Source of the DNA: Trichobilharzia szidati
Taxonomy: Eukaryota; Platyhelminthes; Trematoda; Strigeidida; Schistosomatidae
DNA length: 64,000 nucleotides
NCBI GenBank assembly: GCA_944472155.2
Contig: OX235271.1
Coordinates: 96,609,256-96,673,255 of the forward strand
Direction: 5' to 3'
The notes beneath the pieces were generated by a model, which was given only the letters and a program-made list of their open reading frames with translations, did not search any database and was not told the DNA's origin. Positions within the stretch are counted from its first letter, which is position 1; each line of letters starts with the position of its first letter. This document shows positions 35,920 through 45,916 of the stretch, piece after piece. The translations under genes and the position numbers were made by a program.

Positions 35920-36783
35920 CTAACGCGTGCCGGCGGGATAGTTTCCCACAGACTTGGAGGCTTTGCCGAAATCACAAGGTTTTCGACAACATTTCGCTTC
36001 CTTGCCATAGGTGTTGTGATACCAACACCAGTCAGGATTTTCGAGAGAGTGTGTGTTGGACTTAGATCGTCCACGTGCGTTCAGTCGTTGAGGGGATTTA
36101 GAACGACGGTAGGAGGAATTGCTAGACTTGTTTGACCTAAGCATCTGCTGCACGGAGTTGCATAACTCTATCATTGCAGAATCCTTCCTCGAAGTCTGTT
36201 CGGTAACTGAGTATACTTCGGTAATTGGCCGTTTCGTTATCTCTAGAATTCTATCTGCAGAGACAGCTAAGTCATCCATGAGAACACCCTGAAGTGTCAC
36301 AAGTACAGTCTGAACTGACTGTGGCAGTTTGGATAAAAGTAATTCTCTAAACAGTCCGTCATCGAACTGACTTTGGCCAATGATCTCTTTCATTCTTGCC
36401 AGCATGCTCACGGCTGACTGATCTCCTAACTCGATGTTACGAAATAACTCATCCAGACGTTGTCGATCTGTGAGAACGTTTCTCTTGAGTATGGATGCTT
36501 TTAGCAACTCGTACGAGTTACTTACCGACATCTGCAGAGTTACGCATCAGCTGAATTCCCGGGGTAGGGCGTGAATAACTGCAAGGAACTGTGAACGTTG
36601 ATCAGTTATGCCATGTTCACAAAAATCAGACTCAGCAATCTGAAACCACGTTTCAGCATTATCTGGCCAATATGGTACTAGCTGAATTGTTTTGGCGGTT
36701 GAGCGAATCCGAATAACCTTGGGGCTAGGATCACTCATGACGAGAAGTATGCCGACAACAATATAGTACAAGAATAAACACAA
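35920..36783 (-). pseudogene. Gypsy-like gag with a nonsense codon
   Basis: Same protein as the intact 287-codon gag of element B (44553-45416), broken by a TGA near 36547 where element B has a sense codon. It contains an N-terminal capsid-like region and, near its end, a zinc-binding-type motif CWYHNTYGKEAKCCRKPC. Its last codons overlap pol through a GGGAAAC heptamer (complement of 35941-35947). Confidence 0.85.
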
Positions 36784-37205
36784 AGAGGAACGAACTCACC
36801 GGGTTTATCTGCGTGTGAATTGAAGATGTAGTTCGTGGTTGGGCTCACCAGTTTAGAGGTTGCAGGTATCGACGTTCGCGAGTTGTACGGATTATACTAA
36901 CGCAAGATCTTATACCAACAACTTCTATAGCGTTCGTTCTTCGAGTACCAAATGGTAAAGCAAAAGACCAGATTTTGTCGTCCAAATACGATATATATTT
37001 TGGGACCAAATCGCGGGTAGAGGTGAATGCTTAGCTAGCTAGTAATCGTGCACGCACGTGACACGACAGAGTACCAAATGGCGGGGATGCTTGACCGGAA
37101 GCCTTCAGCTAAACAAGTCGACTTAAACAGTGATGGTCAGCATCCAATGTTGAGTGATGATTGCTGTGGTCAATAATTTTGGGGAATTATTTACCGCTAC
37201 AAAGG

Positions 37206-38672
37206 GATTTGACTGCCCCAGATAAAAAGATTGTTCAACTTGGAGATGATGCTAAGGCGCTTGCACAGAAGCATCCTGATTCGCAAGACACTATACAAGG
37301 CAAGTATTACGCCTTAATTACTGCATGGGATAAGCTGAAAAGTCAGACTGGAGATAGGAGAGGTAAACTGGAAGAGTCATTCAAGATGCATCGCTTTTTG
37401 GCTGAATGGAGAGACTTTAGTATCTGGATGGTTGACATGAATACGTTAATATCGGCGGATAATTTGGCAAAGGATGTATCTGGTGCTGAAGCCCAAGTAG
37501 AATGACATAAGGAATACACCGCTGAGATAAATTATCGAGATGACAGTTTCGATACATGCATGCAAGAAGGTCAGGCATTACTAAGTGTTGGCCATCCTTG
37601 TAGTGGAGACATAGCTGCTAAACTTTCCACCCTTGAAAGGGGGAGAGCCTCCCTGATGCGGTTGTGTGAGGAAAGACGTGAACAGCTAGAACAGTGTATG
37701 AGCCTTCAGTATTTTTACCGCGACGCTGAACAGTCGGAATCTCGGATTGGTAAGCAAGAGGCCCTCTTAGAAATAAAAGATGTGGGAGACTCACTCGATT
37801 CTGTCGAAGCACTCATAAGGAAACACGAAGACTTCGAAAAGTCACTTTTAGAACAAGAAGAAAAGATGCGACAACTTGATGAATTCGCTGCAAAATTAAT
37901 CGAGTCAAACCACTATGCGGCTGCACAGGTTGATGAGATTCAGGAAGGTCTTCAAAATAGACGAAATGCATTGAAGGAGAAAGCTCAGAACCGCTGTCAG
38001 CGTCTTGAAGATTCCCACCATTACCAAATGTTCGATAGAGATGCAGATGAAATGCAGTCGTGGATATCAGGAAAACTTGAAAATGCACTTGATGAAAGTT
38101 ACAAAGACTCCACGAATTTGCAAACAAAGGTGCAGAAGCATCAGAGTTTTGAGGCAGAAATACAAGCGAACCAATCCCGCGTTGAAGATATTAAAAAGAC
38201 AGGTCAGGATTTGTTAAATGCAAACCACTACAACTCGCCAGAAATAAAAGTAAAGATTGGACAGTTGGATGAAACTTGGTCTCATCTCGTAAATGCCATG
38301 GGAGACAAGAAGAAAAATTTAGATCAAGCAAGTAGGCAACAACAGTTCGCTCGCAACGTAGATGTCGAGTTATGGTTGAATGATGCTGAAGCTCATATAG
38401 CCTCAGAGGATGTCGGTCGTGATCTAAACGGTGTGATGAACGCACAAAAGCGGCACAACTTGCTTGAATCTGATGAAGCTACTCATCGTGAACGTATAGA
38501 TACATTCAAAGTCCAGGCTGACACGCTTGCTGCAGAAAGTCATTTCGTCGCTCCTATTATCCAAGAAAAACAAAGACAGTTAGCCCAACGTTACCATGAC
38601 CTGCAAATCCCTCTAAGTCAACGTCGTGAGAAGTTAAGAGATGCCCTTCCCTCGGACACATCTTTGCAGCTT
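37206..38672 (+). pseudogene. Captured alpha-spectrin coding sequence, part 3
   Basis: About 4.5 further spectrin repeats in the same frame: GDSLDSVEALIRKHEDFEKS, DEFAAKLIESNHYA, STNLQTKVQKHQSFEAEIQA, and LNGVMNAQKRHNLLE. They follow, in order, the N-terminal third of animal alpha-spectrin. One stop (TGA at 37503) interrupts. The spectrin part ends at SLQL and the frame passes without interruption into DPP3 at 38673. Confidence 0.9.
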
Positions 38673-39890
38673 GAATATGGTGACTATAGTGAGCTGATGA
38701 AGTTACTAGTCGATTGTTGTAAAGATTTTAAAGCACATTCGCTTAATCAAATCGAATCAGAAATGTGGCATCAGTATGCTGAAAGCTTCACTACTGGCTC
38801 AGTAGCCACTCACAAAGATGCCTTCAGGTTATGGGTTAAAGATAAGAACCCAAGATAAGAAAAGTATATTGGGTTTATAGAGTCATACTGTGATCCCTTT
38901 GGTGTTCGTGCAAGGTTTGAATCATTTGTCGCTGTTGTAAATAGATCAGTGTCTAAAAAATTCCAACGACTTGTGAATAGTGCTGAAAGGTTGTTAACAA
39001 ATTTACCATGGCCTTCTACATTTGAAAAGGTTAATTTCTTACAGCCAGACCTTACTAGTTTGGATGTGGTTACGTTTGCAACTGCTGGAATTCCTGTTGG
39101 AACTAATATTCCTAACTATGATGATGTACGACAACTTGATGGATTTAAAAATGTTTCTTTGGATAATGTACTTAGTGTTCGTCTCGAGGATCCTAAACCA
39201 GAATTTCTACGTAATGAAGACAAACAAATGTACGTGGAACATGTTGAAAGTTCCTTTGAATTACAAGTTGGACTTCATGAACTGATGGGATATGATTCTG
39301 GTAAACTGTTTCGGCGTGATTGTTATGGAAAACGAAATTTCCATACGAAAACTACTGAATATGTCATAAATGGAGCTCCTATAAAAGGTTGGTGTGAACC
39401 AGGAGAAACGTATGACAGCAAGTTTACAAACCTTCCATCTGCAATAGATAAGTGTCGAGCTGAGTGCGTTGGAATTTGTTTATCTGATTTACCTCTTGTT
39501 CTGGAGCAGTTCGGTCTGAATACCAACTGTGTTCAAGGCAATGTCTCAGATGTAGTCTACATTAATTGGTTGTCAATGTCTCCTTCAGCTGTAACTTCCA
39601 TGGAGATTTATTCTGCAGGAGAAAATGATGATGACATTGGATCATGGTGTCAAGCACATTATTGTGCTCGCTATGCGATTCTGCAAGTTTTGATTGAAGC
39701 TGACGATTCTATGGGACGTACACATAAAGTAGTCGGTGAGGACGATGCATCTGATTTGTGTGTTTCCTTAGTTCCAAAAAGGCCTTTAACTGCGGCTCGT
39801 TCAGCAATTGGTGAATTCTTAAGAAAATTACAATATTACGAAGGTAAAGCGAATGCTATGTATGGATATGCTTTCTTCCAACACTATAGT
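38673..39890 (+). pseudogene. DPP3: Captured dipeptidyl peptidase III (DPP3) coding sequence
   Basis: DPP3 is a cytosolic zinc exopeptidase of family M49 that removes dipeptides from peptide N-termini. The reading frame matches its central and C-terminal catalytic part: KYIGFIESYCDPFG, FERLV-type helix, FLQPDLTSLDVVTFA, IPNYDDVRQLDGFKNVSL, then the zinc motif region and CRAECVG. The HEXXGH motif reads HELMGY, so the second histidine ligand is lost, and the EECRAE motif reads DKCRAE, so the glutamate ligand is also lost. The protein could not hold zinc normally. One stop (TAA at 38856) is present. No introns. It is fused in frame to spectrin upstream and to the pol C-terminus downstream. Confidence 0.88.
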
Positions 39891-40196
39891 CAACTACTTC
39901 CAAAATATTTGACTGATTTGCTCTGGCATAAATGGCTACGTGGATATCTTCTGATGCTGCAAACAAGATCTAAGTGGTTGGATATAAAGCACAACCTACA
40001 ACCTGATGATCTCGTCTTAGTTAACAGTGCTGACGCACAGAGAGGTCTCTGGTGAAAGGCTATAGTTAAGCGGATGTACTATGACCAAGATGGCGACGTC
40101 AGGACACTGTGTTTGAAAACTTCAACTCAAGAAGTGGGACAAGATATAAGAAGCGTACGAAAGGTCAACGTGGTGATCGTTCGCGGGGAGTGTTAA
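39891..40196 (+). pseudogene. BEL/Pao polyprotein C-terminal domain (DUF5641-type)
   Basis: Starts near LLWHKWLRGYLLMLQTRSKW and NLQPDDLVLV, the hallmark of the domain following integrase in BEL/Pao elements, then continues after a TGA (40053) with YYDQDGDVRTLCLKTS. The final codons run into the 3' LTR, where TGTTAA supplies the terminator. This identifies the LTR element as BEL/Pao-like. Only the last part of pol remains. Confidence 0.8.
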
Positions 40197-40584
40197 TCGA
40201 GACAGATAGATAGACTACTTGATAAACAGCCAATCAATATTATGTGACCTTTTTTGTCGCGATTATTGGTCAATTTATTGTAACTCTCACCACGTGATGA
40301 CCTTGAATGTTCTTTTTTGTCTGTCACTCTATTTTTGTATACATGTAATTAATTGACTGTTCATTTTGTCCGTACCTTCAATACTGTTCGGTACGTTTTT
40401 ATCCTATTTTTGTAATGACAGTCGATTTGTACATTTTTCTTGGTGTAATTGTCTGATTTATTTTATGTTTTAGAAACAGATAAAGTCAAAGTCAAGTCAT
40501 TCTGTTTTAACTATAGCTAAGCTAAGACTCTGTGTCGTCAGTATTGAGGAAGGACTAAATCTGTAGGACAAAAATAATCCTACA
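40191..40584 (+). repeat. 3' LTR of the composite element (intact)
   Basis: 394 bp, TGTTAATCG...CCTACA, uninterrupted; it lacks transposon D, which shows D entered the 5' LTR after integration. It is preceded by gttcgcggggag as a short purine-rich tract. Confidence 0.92.
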
Positions 40585-40900
40585 GGGCTTATCGAGTATC
40601 GTAGGGGCAGCAATGGTGTCCGGTCCATGGTGGGTATGTGCTGCTATATTTTGACTAAACTAGCGTACCCGTATATCTTAGTACTTCCTCGCGTCTATAA
40701 TTGTGTGCTAACGTTGTGATTACTCGACGTCCACAACGTAATTCAAAAGGCACTTGCGAAGGAATACGATAGTGTATTATTGCAGCAATCAAAATTCAAA
40801 AATCGAGCGAGTACAAAAAGTATCAATTGTTAACATGCAAGACTAAGAGTAATGAACAAATCGAAGTACAATTACACAATGAAAGTATAGTACGATGATG
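40585..40900 (-). mobile_element. CR1-like element, 5' portion displaced by the composite
   Basis: On the minus strand an ATG at 40628-40626 in a favourable ccaccATGG context opens ORF1. Sixteen codons later, removal of the composite element and one GGGCT continues the frame into 27651 and on for about 45 codons. The outer limit of the element is uncertain. Confidence 0.6.
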
Positions 40901-41312
40901 AGTAATAAAACGGGTCACTACAGGTACTCTTCTGTGCCGAAGGACACTCACTCCCTGACAGGTAATGTGGGTTCACAATTCAATTTCAAGGGTAGTACTA
41001 AGTTTTTCTGTTGTCATATAAAACAGATTGGTGAAACAGTCCATTAAGTACTCATATGCACAAAAAGTAGGGACCAATATTACGTTTCACACAGTTTATC
41101 ATTGGCACATGGTGTCTTCCAATAGACAATCATTCCAATCTTTCCAGTTTGTCATTTACTAGTGAACAATCTTCCTCAGTACCACGAAAAATGAAAACAG
41201 AAATACAGAACTTGCCTTTTACTCTGAAGCTCCTCAGATGGCCTTGATGTAACTTGTGCAATTTTGAAATACTGACAACTAGTGTTTACTGTCAGTTGTC
41301 TGATATATTCCC

Positions 41313-41805
41313 ATGACTGGATTGTACAATCTAATTACTGAGGCATTATCAGAAGAAGAAATCATATCTGAAATAAAATCAGCCATTCGATTGGAAGATA
41401 GTGATGCTTTCCCTGGAAATAAGTGCCAATTATTAGAATTGTTAAGGTCAAAAGGTATTGTCGATAAGCTGGTTCACAGAATCAAATCCAAGGAGAGTTC
41501 AAAATCTCTTTTATGCGCTGGACAGAATTTGAGTTTTCTAGATAATAATTTCAATATACCGAATGCCAAACTAATCTTAACTGTTGAGATTTTACAAGGA
41601 AGGGCATTCACAAACCACCTTCAAACTTACGAAGATATCCAAATTGAGGAATCTAAGAGCTCTGATATTAAAATGCAACTGGACATAGCTTATAAAAACT
41701 GTAGATTTCACGGCAGACACTTTCAATGTTCCACAGAACCGGTTATCAACCAGTCCTTTTGTTTTGAACTTCATTCTGACGACACTGATGGAAAAAAAGA
41801 TGTAG
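41313..41805 (+). CDS. CEP76: CEP76 exon 1
   Basis: CEP76 is a centriolar protein that limits centriole reduplication in animal cells and has a C2-like and an inactive transglutaminase-like domain. This exon encodes the N-terminal helical region (IISEIKSAIRLEDSD, LLELLRSKGIVDKLVHRIK) and the first half of the C2-like domain (AKLILTVEILQGRAFTNHLQ). The Met start aligns near the start of the animal protein, about ten residues short. The donor is gatgtag|GTTTTT, leaving one base that pairs in phase with exon 2 at 45917. Immediate upstream sequence has no recognised promoter element. Confidence 0.85.
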
Positions 41806-43317
41806 GTTTTTGTTTCAGTCATGTTTTATTCTAATTAAACATCTGAATACCTCATGAAAGTCTGTGCATAAAGTACAATCATGATTAGACTAGAAGAATT
41901 ATTGTTCCTATGTGCTGTAAACTGAATCTACCTAACAAACTCAATAAAAGTCATCCAGCATTCTATCGATACTCGGCCTTTTGGTGTACTAAAATCATAA
42001 AGAACCCTCTTCACCTAAGGACTACATTGGCTCTCAAATTTGTTATTTTTTTTCAAGACTACTATATACTGTTGTGTATATAATATATTTTAAAGTCCAA
42101 TTCATATTATAGTGTAGTGTTCTGAGGGCAGTAACTAAGATGAGCTGGTGCTGCCTCCAGCTGAAAACGTAGTATTTTATGTGCTAGTTTCAGGTTAAAA
42201 CTAGCAGGTCCAATACACTGACGTATCACCTCTAAATCCGATACTCTACAGAGTAGTGGCATAAATAATGTGGTCTGTCATTAGGAGATTTCGCTGTAGC
42301 GTCTGTGAATGGCATTCTAAGAATACACATAGCTTGGGGACTCTTGAAGCACGAACACTGGTTATATGCAGAAGTTTAAAAAGCAGAAAGAAACGCGGTT
42401 TATTAACTTTCAGAACTATTTTTTTTGCTAAATAATCGTATTTTTCGTTGTGAGTACATTCAATTTTGTTCTAATTTTTGTGGAATCTCTGAGAGATCTT
42501 AAAAATTATCATACTTTTAGAGGACGCTGGTATCGACGTTCGCGAGTTGTACGGATTATACTAACGCAAGATCTTATACCAGCAACCACTATAGTGTTCG
42601 TTCTTCGAGTACCAAATGGTAAAGCAAAAGACCAGATTTTGTCGTCCAAATACGATATATATTTTGGGACCAAATCGCGGGTAGAGGTGAATGCTTAGCT
42701 AGCTAGTAATCGTGCACGCACGTGACACGACGGAGCACCAAATGGCGGGGATGCTTGACCGGAAGCCTTCAGCTAAACAAGTCGACTTAAACAGTGATGG
42801 TCAGCATCCAATGTTGAGTGATGATTGCTGTGGTTAATAATTTTGGGGAATTATTTACCGCTACAGCTCACTCCCCCCCTAGTGGGGTTGTGAGGACCCT
42901 AAGACATGACCAGCCGGAAGTAAAAAAATCTCGATGGTTCCCTGATGGGTGAAAAAAATCTTCCAAGCGGCTTGATGGAGAGCCTGCTGGTCTGTCTGCC
43001 TATGCTAATAGGGTGTCTGTACATAGCTTCCTCGGTGTTGTTCGTTGGATCCCGTGCTTCGTTTGTTTCCTGTCCAGTGCCCGTTGCACCTGGAAAAGAA
43101 AACAAGAATGCTGAGAACCTTGTCAAGAAAAATGTACCAAATAAGCGTTTTTTTACCAAAAAATATGACATGCATCTACTATACAGTAAAATAATGTAAA
43201 GTGCAAAATATCGGGAAAAAAATATACATCTAATTTAATTTAATGTGCGGTTATAGGAAAAATATCATTTACTTGTGTTAAATGACGCAACATAAAAAAA
43301 ATTGATGTGTCACTCAG

Positions 43318-44502
43318 TTATGTGAAATAGGTGTGAAGGTATTCTGGGAATCTAACGTGACGTCCAGAACGCGTTTTCTTAGAGTGATCGACCGAAGTAG
43401 CCAGTGGGCGAATGCCCTGACAGTCAATAGTGTGACTCAGAAAATCGAGTGAGTCAACGCCTATCTGACACTTCTGTATATTGATGGTAACACCATGTTG
43501 GCGTAACCTTTCAAATGCCAAGTCCAAGTGTCTAAGGTGAGTTTCCTTATCTGGACTGGCAATGAGGCAGTCGTCTAAGTATGCGTATACAAAGTCGAGA
43601 CCGCGAAATACTTCGTTGATGAAGCGTTGGAATGTTTGGGCCGCATTCCGGAGGCCGAATGGCATACGTAGAAATTCGAAAAGTCCGAAAGGCGTGATGA
43701 CAGCCGTTTTCGGAATATCTTCCGTTGCCATCGGGATTTGGTTATATGCTTTAACCAAGTCGATTTTGGAGAATATAGATGCTCCAGATAACGTTGCCGT
43801 CAAGTCGTGTATGTGAGGCAAAGGGTAGCAATCAGGAGTTTTTTTGGCATTCACTCGCCGGTAATCACCAGTGGGTCGCCAATCGTTGCTATCCTTTTTC
43901 GGTACCATATGCAACGGGGATGCCCATGGACTATTCGATGGCCGAATGATGCCAATGGTGAGCATATGATCGAATTCGTTTCTGGCAATTCTCAGTTTGT
44001 CAGGGGCCAGTCGTCGTGCTTTAGATGTCACGGGCTGTCCTGAGGTTATGATGTGGTGCATAACATTGCTGGTTATGCACGGGAGGTCGTTAGATGGGCA
44101 ATTCAGCTCCGGATATTTGTCAACAATCGGTTGAAAAGTTGGATCGAGGATTGCTTTCATCTTAACGATTGACAAGCTGGGGCCTACGTAAGTTATGCCT
44201 TTGATAGACAAACTAGTAGTGTTGTCAATTAGTCGTTTACGGCGGACGTCTACGAGCAAATCATGATGATTAAGTAGGTCCGTGCCAATGATGGGCATTG
44301 TGACGTCAGCGATAAGAAAAATCCACCGAATAGGTTTGCGTAAACCTACGTTCAGATAGACGTATTTCCGACCATAGGTTGCAATTGGTTTTCCATTTGC
44401 AGCCTGTAGGTTGAAGTTAGGATCCTTCTGTCGATCTGCTGCTGTAGCAGGAAGGACGCTGACTTCGGCACCTGTGTCGACTAGATATCTAGTCTGGCTC
44501 AT
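43318..44502 (-). CDS. Gypsy-like pol: protease and reverse transcriptase, truncated, intact frame
   Basis: 394 codons, nearly the same as the pol of element A, with [11 protein letters not shown], a canonical KAYNQIP motif and YLDD. It has the identical in-frame jump from RT to the polyprotein end, so RNase H and integrase are missing. The frame opens upstream in a −1 overlap with gag (GGGAAAC complement at 44574-44580), so it would be made as a gag-pol fusion. Confidence 0.87.
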   Translation of the reverse strand: MSQTRYLVDTGAEVSVLPATAADRQKDPNFNLQAANGKPIATYGRKYVYLNVGLRKPIRWIFLIADVTMPIIGTDLLNHHDLLVDVRRKRLIDNTTSLSIKGITYVGPSLSIVKMKAILDPTFQPIVDKYPELNCPSNDLPCITSNVMHHIITSGQPVTSKARRLAPDKLRIARNEFDHMLTIGIIRPSNSPWASPLHMVPKKDSNDWRPTGDYRRVNAKKTPDCYPLPHIHDLTATLSGASIFSKIDLVKAYNQIPMATEDIPKTAVITPFGLFEFLRMPFGLRNAAQTFQRFINEVFRGLDFVYAYLDDCLIASPDKETHLRHLDLAFERLRQHGVTINIQKCQIGVDSLDFLSHTIDCQGIRPLATSVDHSKKTRSGRHVRFPEYLHTYFT

Positions 44503-44552
44503 TACATCATGGATGTAAAGTAAGCGGCTAGTGCCACCGGCGACGGTTGCCG

Positions 44553-45416
44553 CTAACGCGTGCCGGCGGGATAGTTTCCCACAGACTTGGAGGCTTTGCC
44601 GAAATCACAAGGTTTTCGACAACATTTCGCTTCCTTGCCATAGGTGTTGTGATACCAACACCAGTCAGGATTTTTGACAGAACGTGTGTTGGACTTAGAT
44701 CGTCCACGTACGTTTAGCCGTTGAGGGGATTTAGAACGACGGTTTGAGGAATTGCTAGACTTGTTTGACCTAAGCATCTGCTGCACGGAGTTGCATAACT
44801 CTATCATTGCAGAATCCTTCCTCGAAGTCTGTTCGGTAATTGAGTATACTTCGGTAATTGGCCGTTTCGTTATCTCTAGAATTCTATCTGCAGAGACAGC
44901 TAAGTCATCTATGAGAACACTTTGAAGTGTCACAAGTACAGTCTGAACTGACTGTGGCAGTTTGAATAAAAATAGTTCTCTGAACAGTCCTTCATCGAAC
45001 TGACTTTGGCCAATGATCTCTTTCATTCTTGCCAGCATGCTCACGGCTGACTGATCTCCTAACTCGATGTTACGAAATAACTCATCCAGACGTTGTCGAT
45101 CTGTGAGAACGTTTCTCTTGAGTATGGATGCTTTTAGCAACTCGTACGAGTTACTTACCGACATCTGCAGAGTTACGCACTTGCTGAATTCCCGCGGTAG
45201 GGCGTGAATAACTGCAAGGAACTGTGAACGTTGATCAGTTATGCCATGTTCACAAAAATCAGACTCAGCAATCTGAAACCACGTTTCAGCATTATCGGGC
45301 CAATATGGTACTAGCTGGATTGTTTTGGCGGCTGAGCGAATCTGAATAACCTTGGGGCTAGGATCACTCATGACGAAAAGTATGCCGATAACAATATAGT
45401 ACAATAATAAACACAA
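44553..45416 (-). CDS. Gypsy-like gag, intact
   Basis: 287 codons with no interruption. The middle is a capsid-like helical region (DRQRLDELFRNIELGDQSAV), followed by a basic Ser/Arg segment and the zinc-type motif CWYHNTYGKEAKCCRKPC. Its intactness, unlike the copy in element A, fits the young age inferred from the LTRs. The start is the first Met in the frame; a second Met 14 codons later is possible. Confidence 0.85.
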   Translation of the reverse strand: MCLLLYYIVIGILFVMSDPSPKVIQIRSAAKTIQLVPYWPDNAETWFQIAESDFCEHGITDQRSQFLAVIHALPREFSKCVTLQMSVSNSYELLKASILKRNVLTDRQRLDELFRNIELGDQSAVSMLARMKEIIGQSQFDEGLFRELFLFKLPQSVQTVLVTLQSVLIDDLAVSADRILEITKRPITEVYSITEQTSRKDSAMIELCNSVQQMLRSNKSSNSSNRRSKSPQRLNVRGRSKSNTRSVKNPDWCWYHNTYGKEAKCCRKPCDFGKASKSVGNYPAGTR

Positions 45417-45916
45417 AAAGGAACGAACTCACCGGGTTTATTTGCGTGTGAATTGAGGATGTAGTTCGTGGTAGGGCTCACCAGTTTAGGTGGGCTGTAG
45501 GTATCGACGTTCGCGAGTTGTACGGATTATACTAACGCAAGATCTTATACCAGCAACCACTATAGTGTTCGTTCTTCGAGTACCAAATGGTAAAGCAAAA
45601 GACCAGATTTTGTCGTCCAAATACGATATATATTTTGGGACCAAATCGCGGGTAGAGGTGAATGCTTAGCTAGCTAGTAATCGTGCACGCACGTGACACG
45701 ACGGAGCACCAAATGGCGGGGATGCTTGACCGGAAGCCTTCAGCTAAACAAGTCGACTTAAACAGTGATGGTCAGCATCCAATGTTGAGTGATGATTGCT
45801 GTGGTTAATAATTTTGGGGAATTATTTACCGCTACATACTTTTTATGACTGATGTTTGTAGGTTGTACCATTTAAAAACTGTTTTGTTTATCACAGTGGA
45901 GCCTGAAGAATGTTAG

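Larger units (their letters stand above)
33882..37201 (-). mobile_element. Gypsy-like LTR element A, internally deleted, TSD AAGG
   Basis: LTRs at 33882-34232 and 36852-37201 (about 350 bp), duplication AAGG at 33878-33881 and 37202-37205. On the minus strand each LTR starts TGTAGCG (TGTGGCG in the 3' copy) and ends in CTAAA. A polypurine tract complementary to gctcactccccccc lies at 34233-34247, and tggtgagccc follows the 5' LTR as a possible primer-binding site. It carries gag and a short pol without RNase H or integrase. The two LTRs differ at several sites, so it is older than element B. Confidence 0.92.
27657..40584 (+). mobile_element. Composite LTR retroelement with captured host coding sequences
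   Basis: A 12,928-bp unit bounded by two 394-bp LTRs (TGTTAATCG...CCTACA) and by the perfect 5-bp duplication GGGCT (27652-27656 and 40585-40589). After removing later insertions (27804-29234, 33116-33664, 33882-37205) it is about 7.6 kb. Inner order: gag-like N-terminus fused to a non-LTR RT (29521-31689), unassigned sequence (31690-32606), alpha-spectrin (32607-38672), DPP3 (38673-39890) and the C-terminal DUF5641-type domain of a BEL/Pao polyprotein (39891-40196). LTRs, duplication and order show it integrated as one RNA-derived unit. The LTRs differ at only about four positions, so insertion is fairly recent. No BEL protease, RT or integrase core remains, so mobility depended on helpers. 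Confidence 0.9.
42516..45836 (-). mobile_element. Gypsy-like LTR element B, internally deleted, young, TSD TACT
   Basis: Same layout as element A: LTRs 42516-42865 and 45485-45836, duplication TACT at 42512-42515 and 45837-45840. The two LTRs appear identical over about 330 bp apart from the outermost bases, so integration is recent. It lies in CEP76 intron 1, antisense to the gene, and ends about 80 bp before exon 2. Confidence 0.93.

Noticed and set aside
38949..39285. Alternative frames and antisense frames over spectrin and DPP3
   Set aside because: Shadows of the clear homologous frame.
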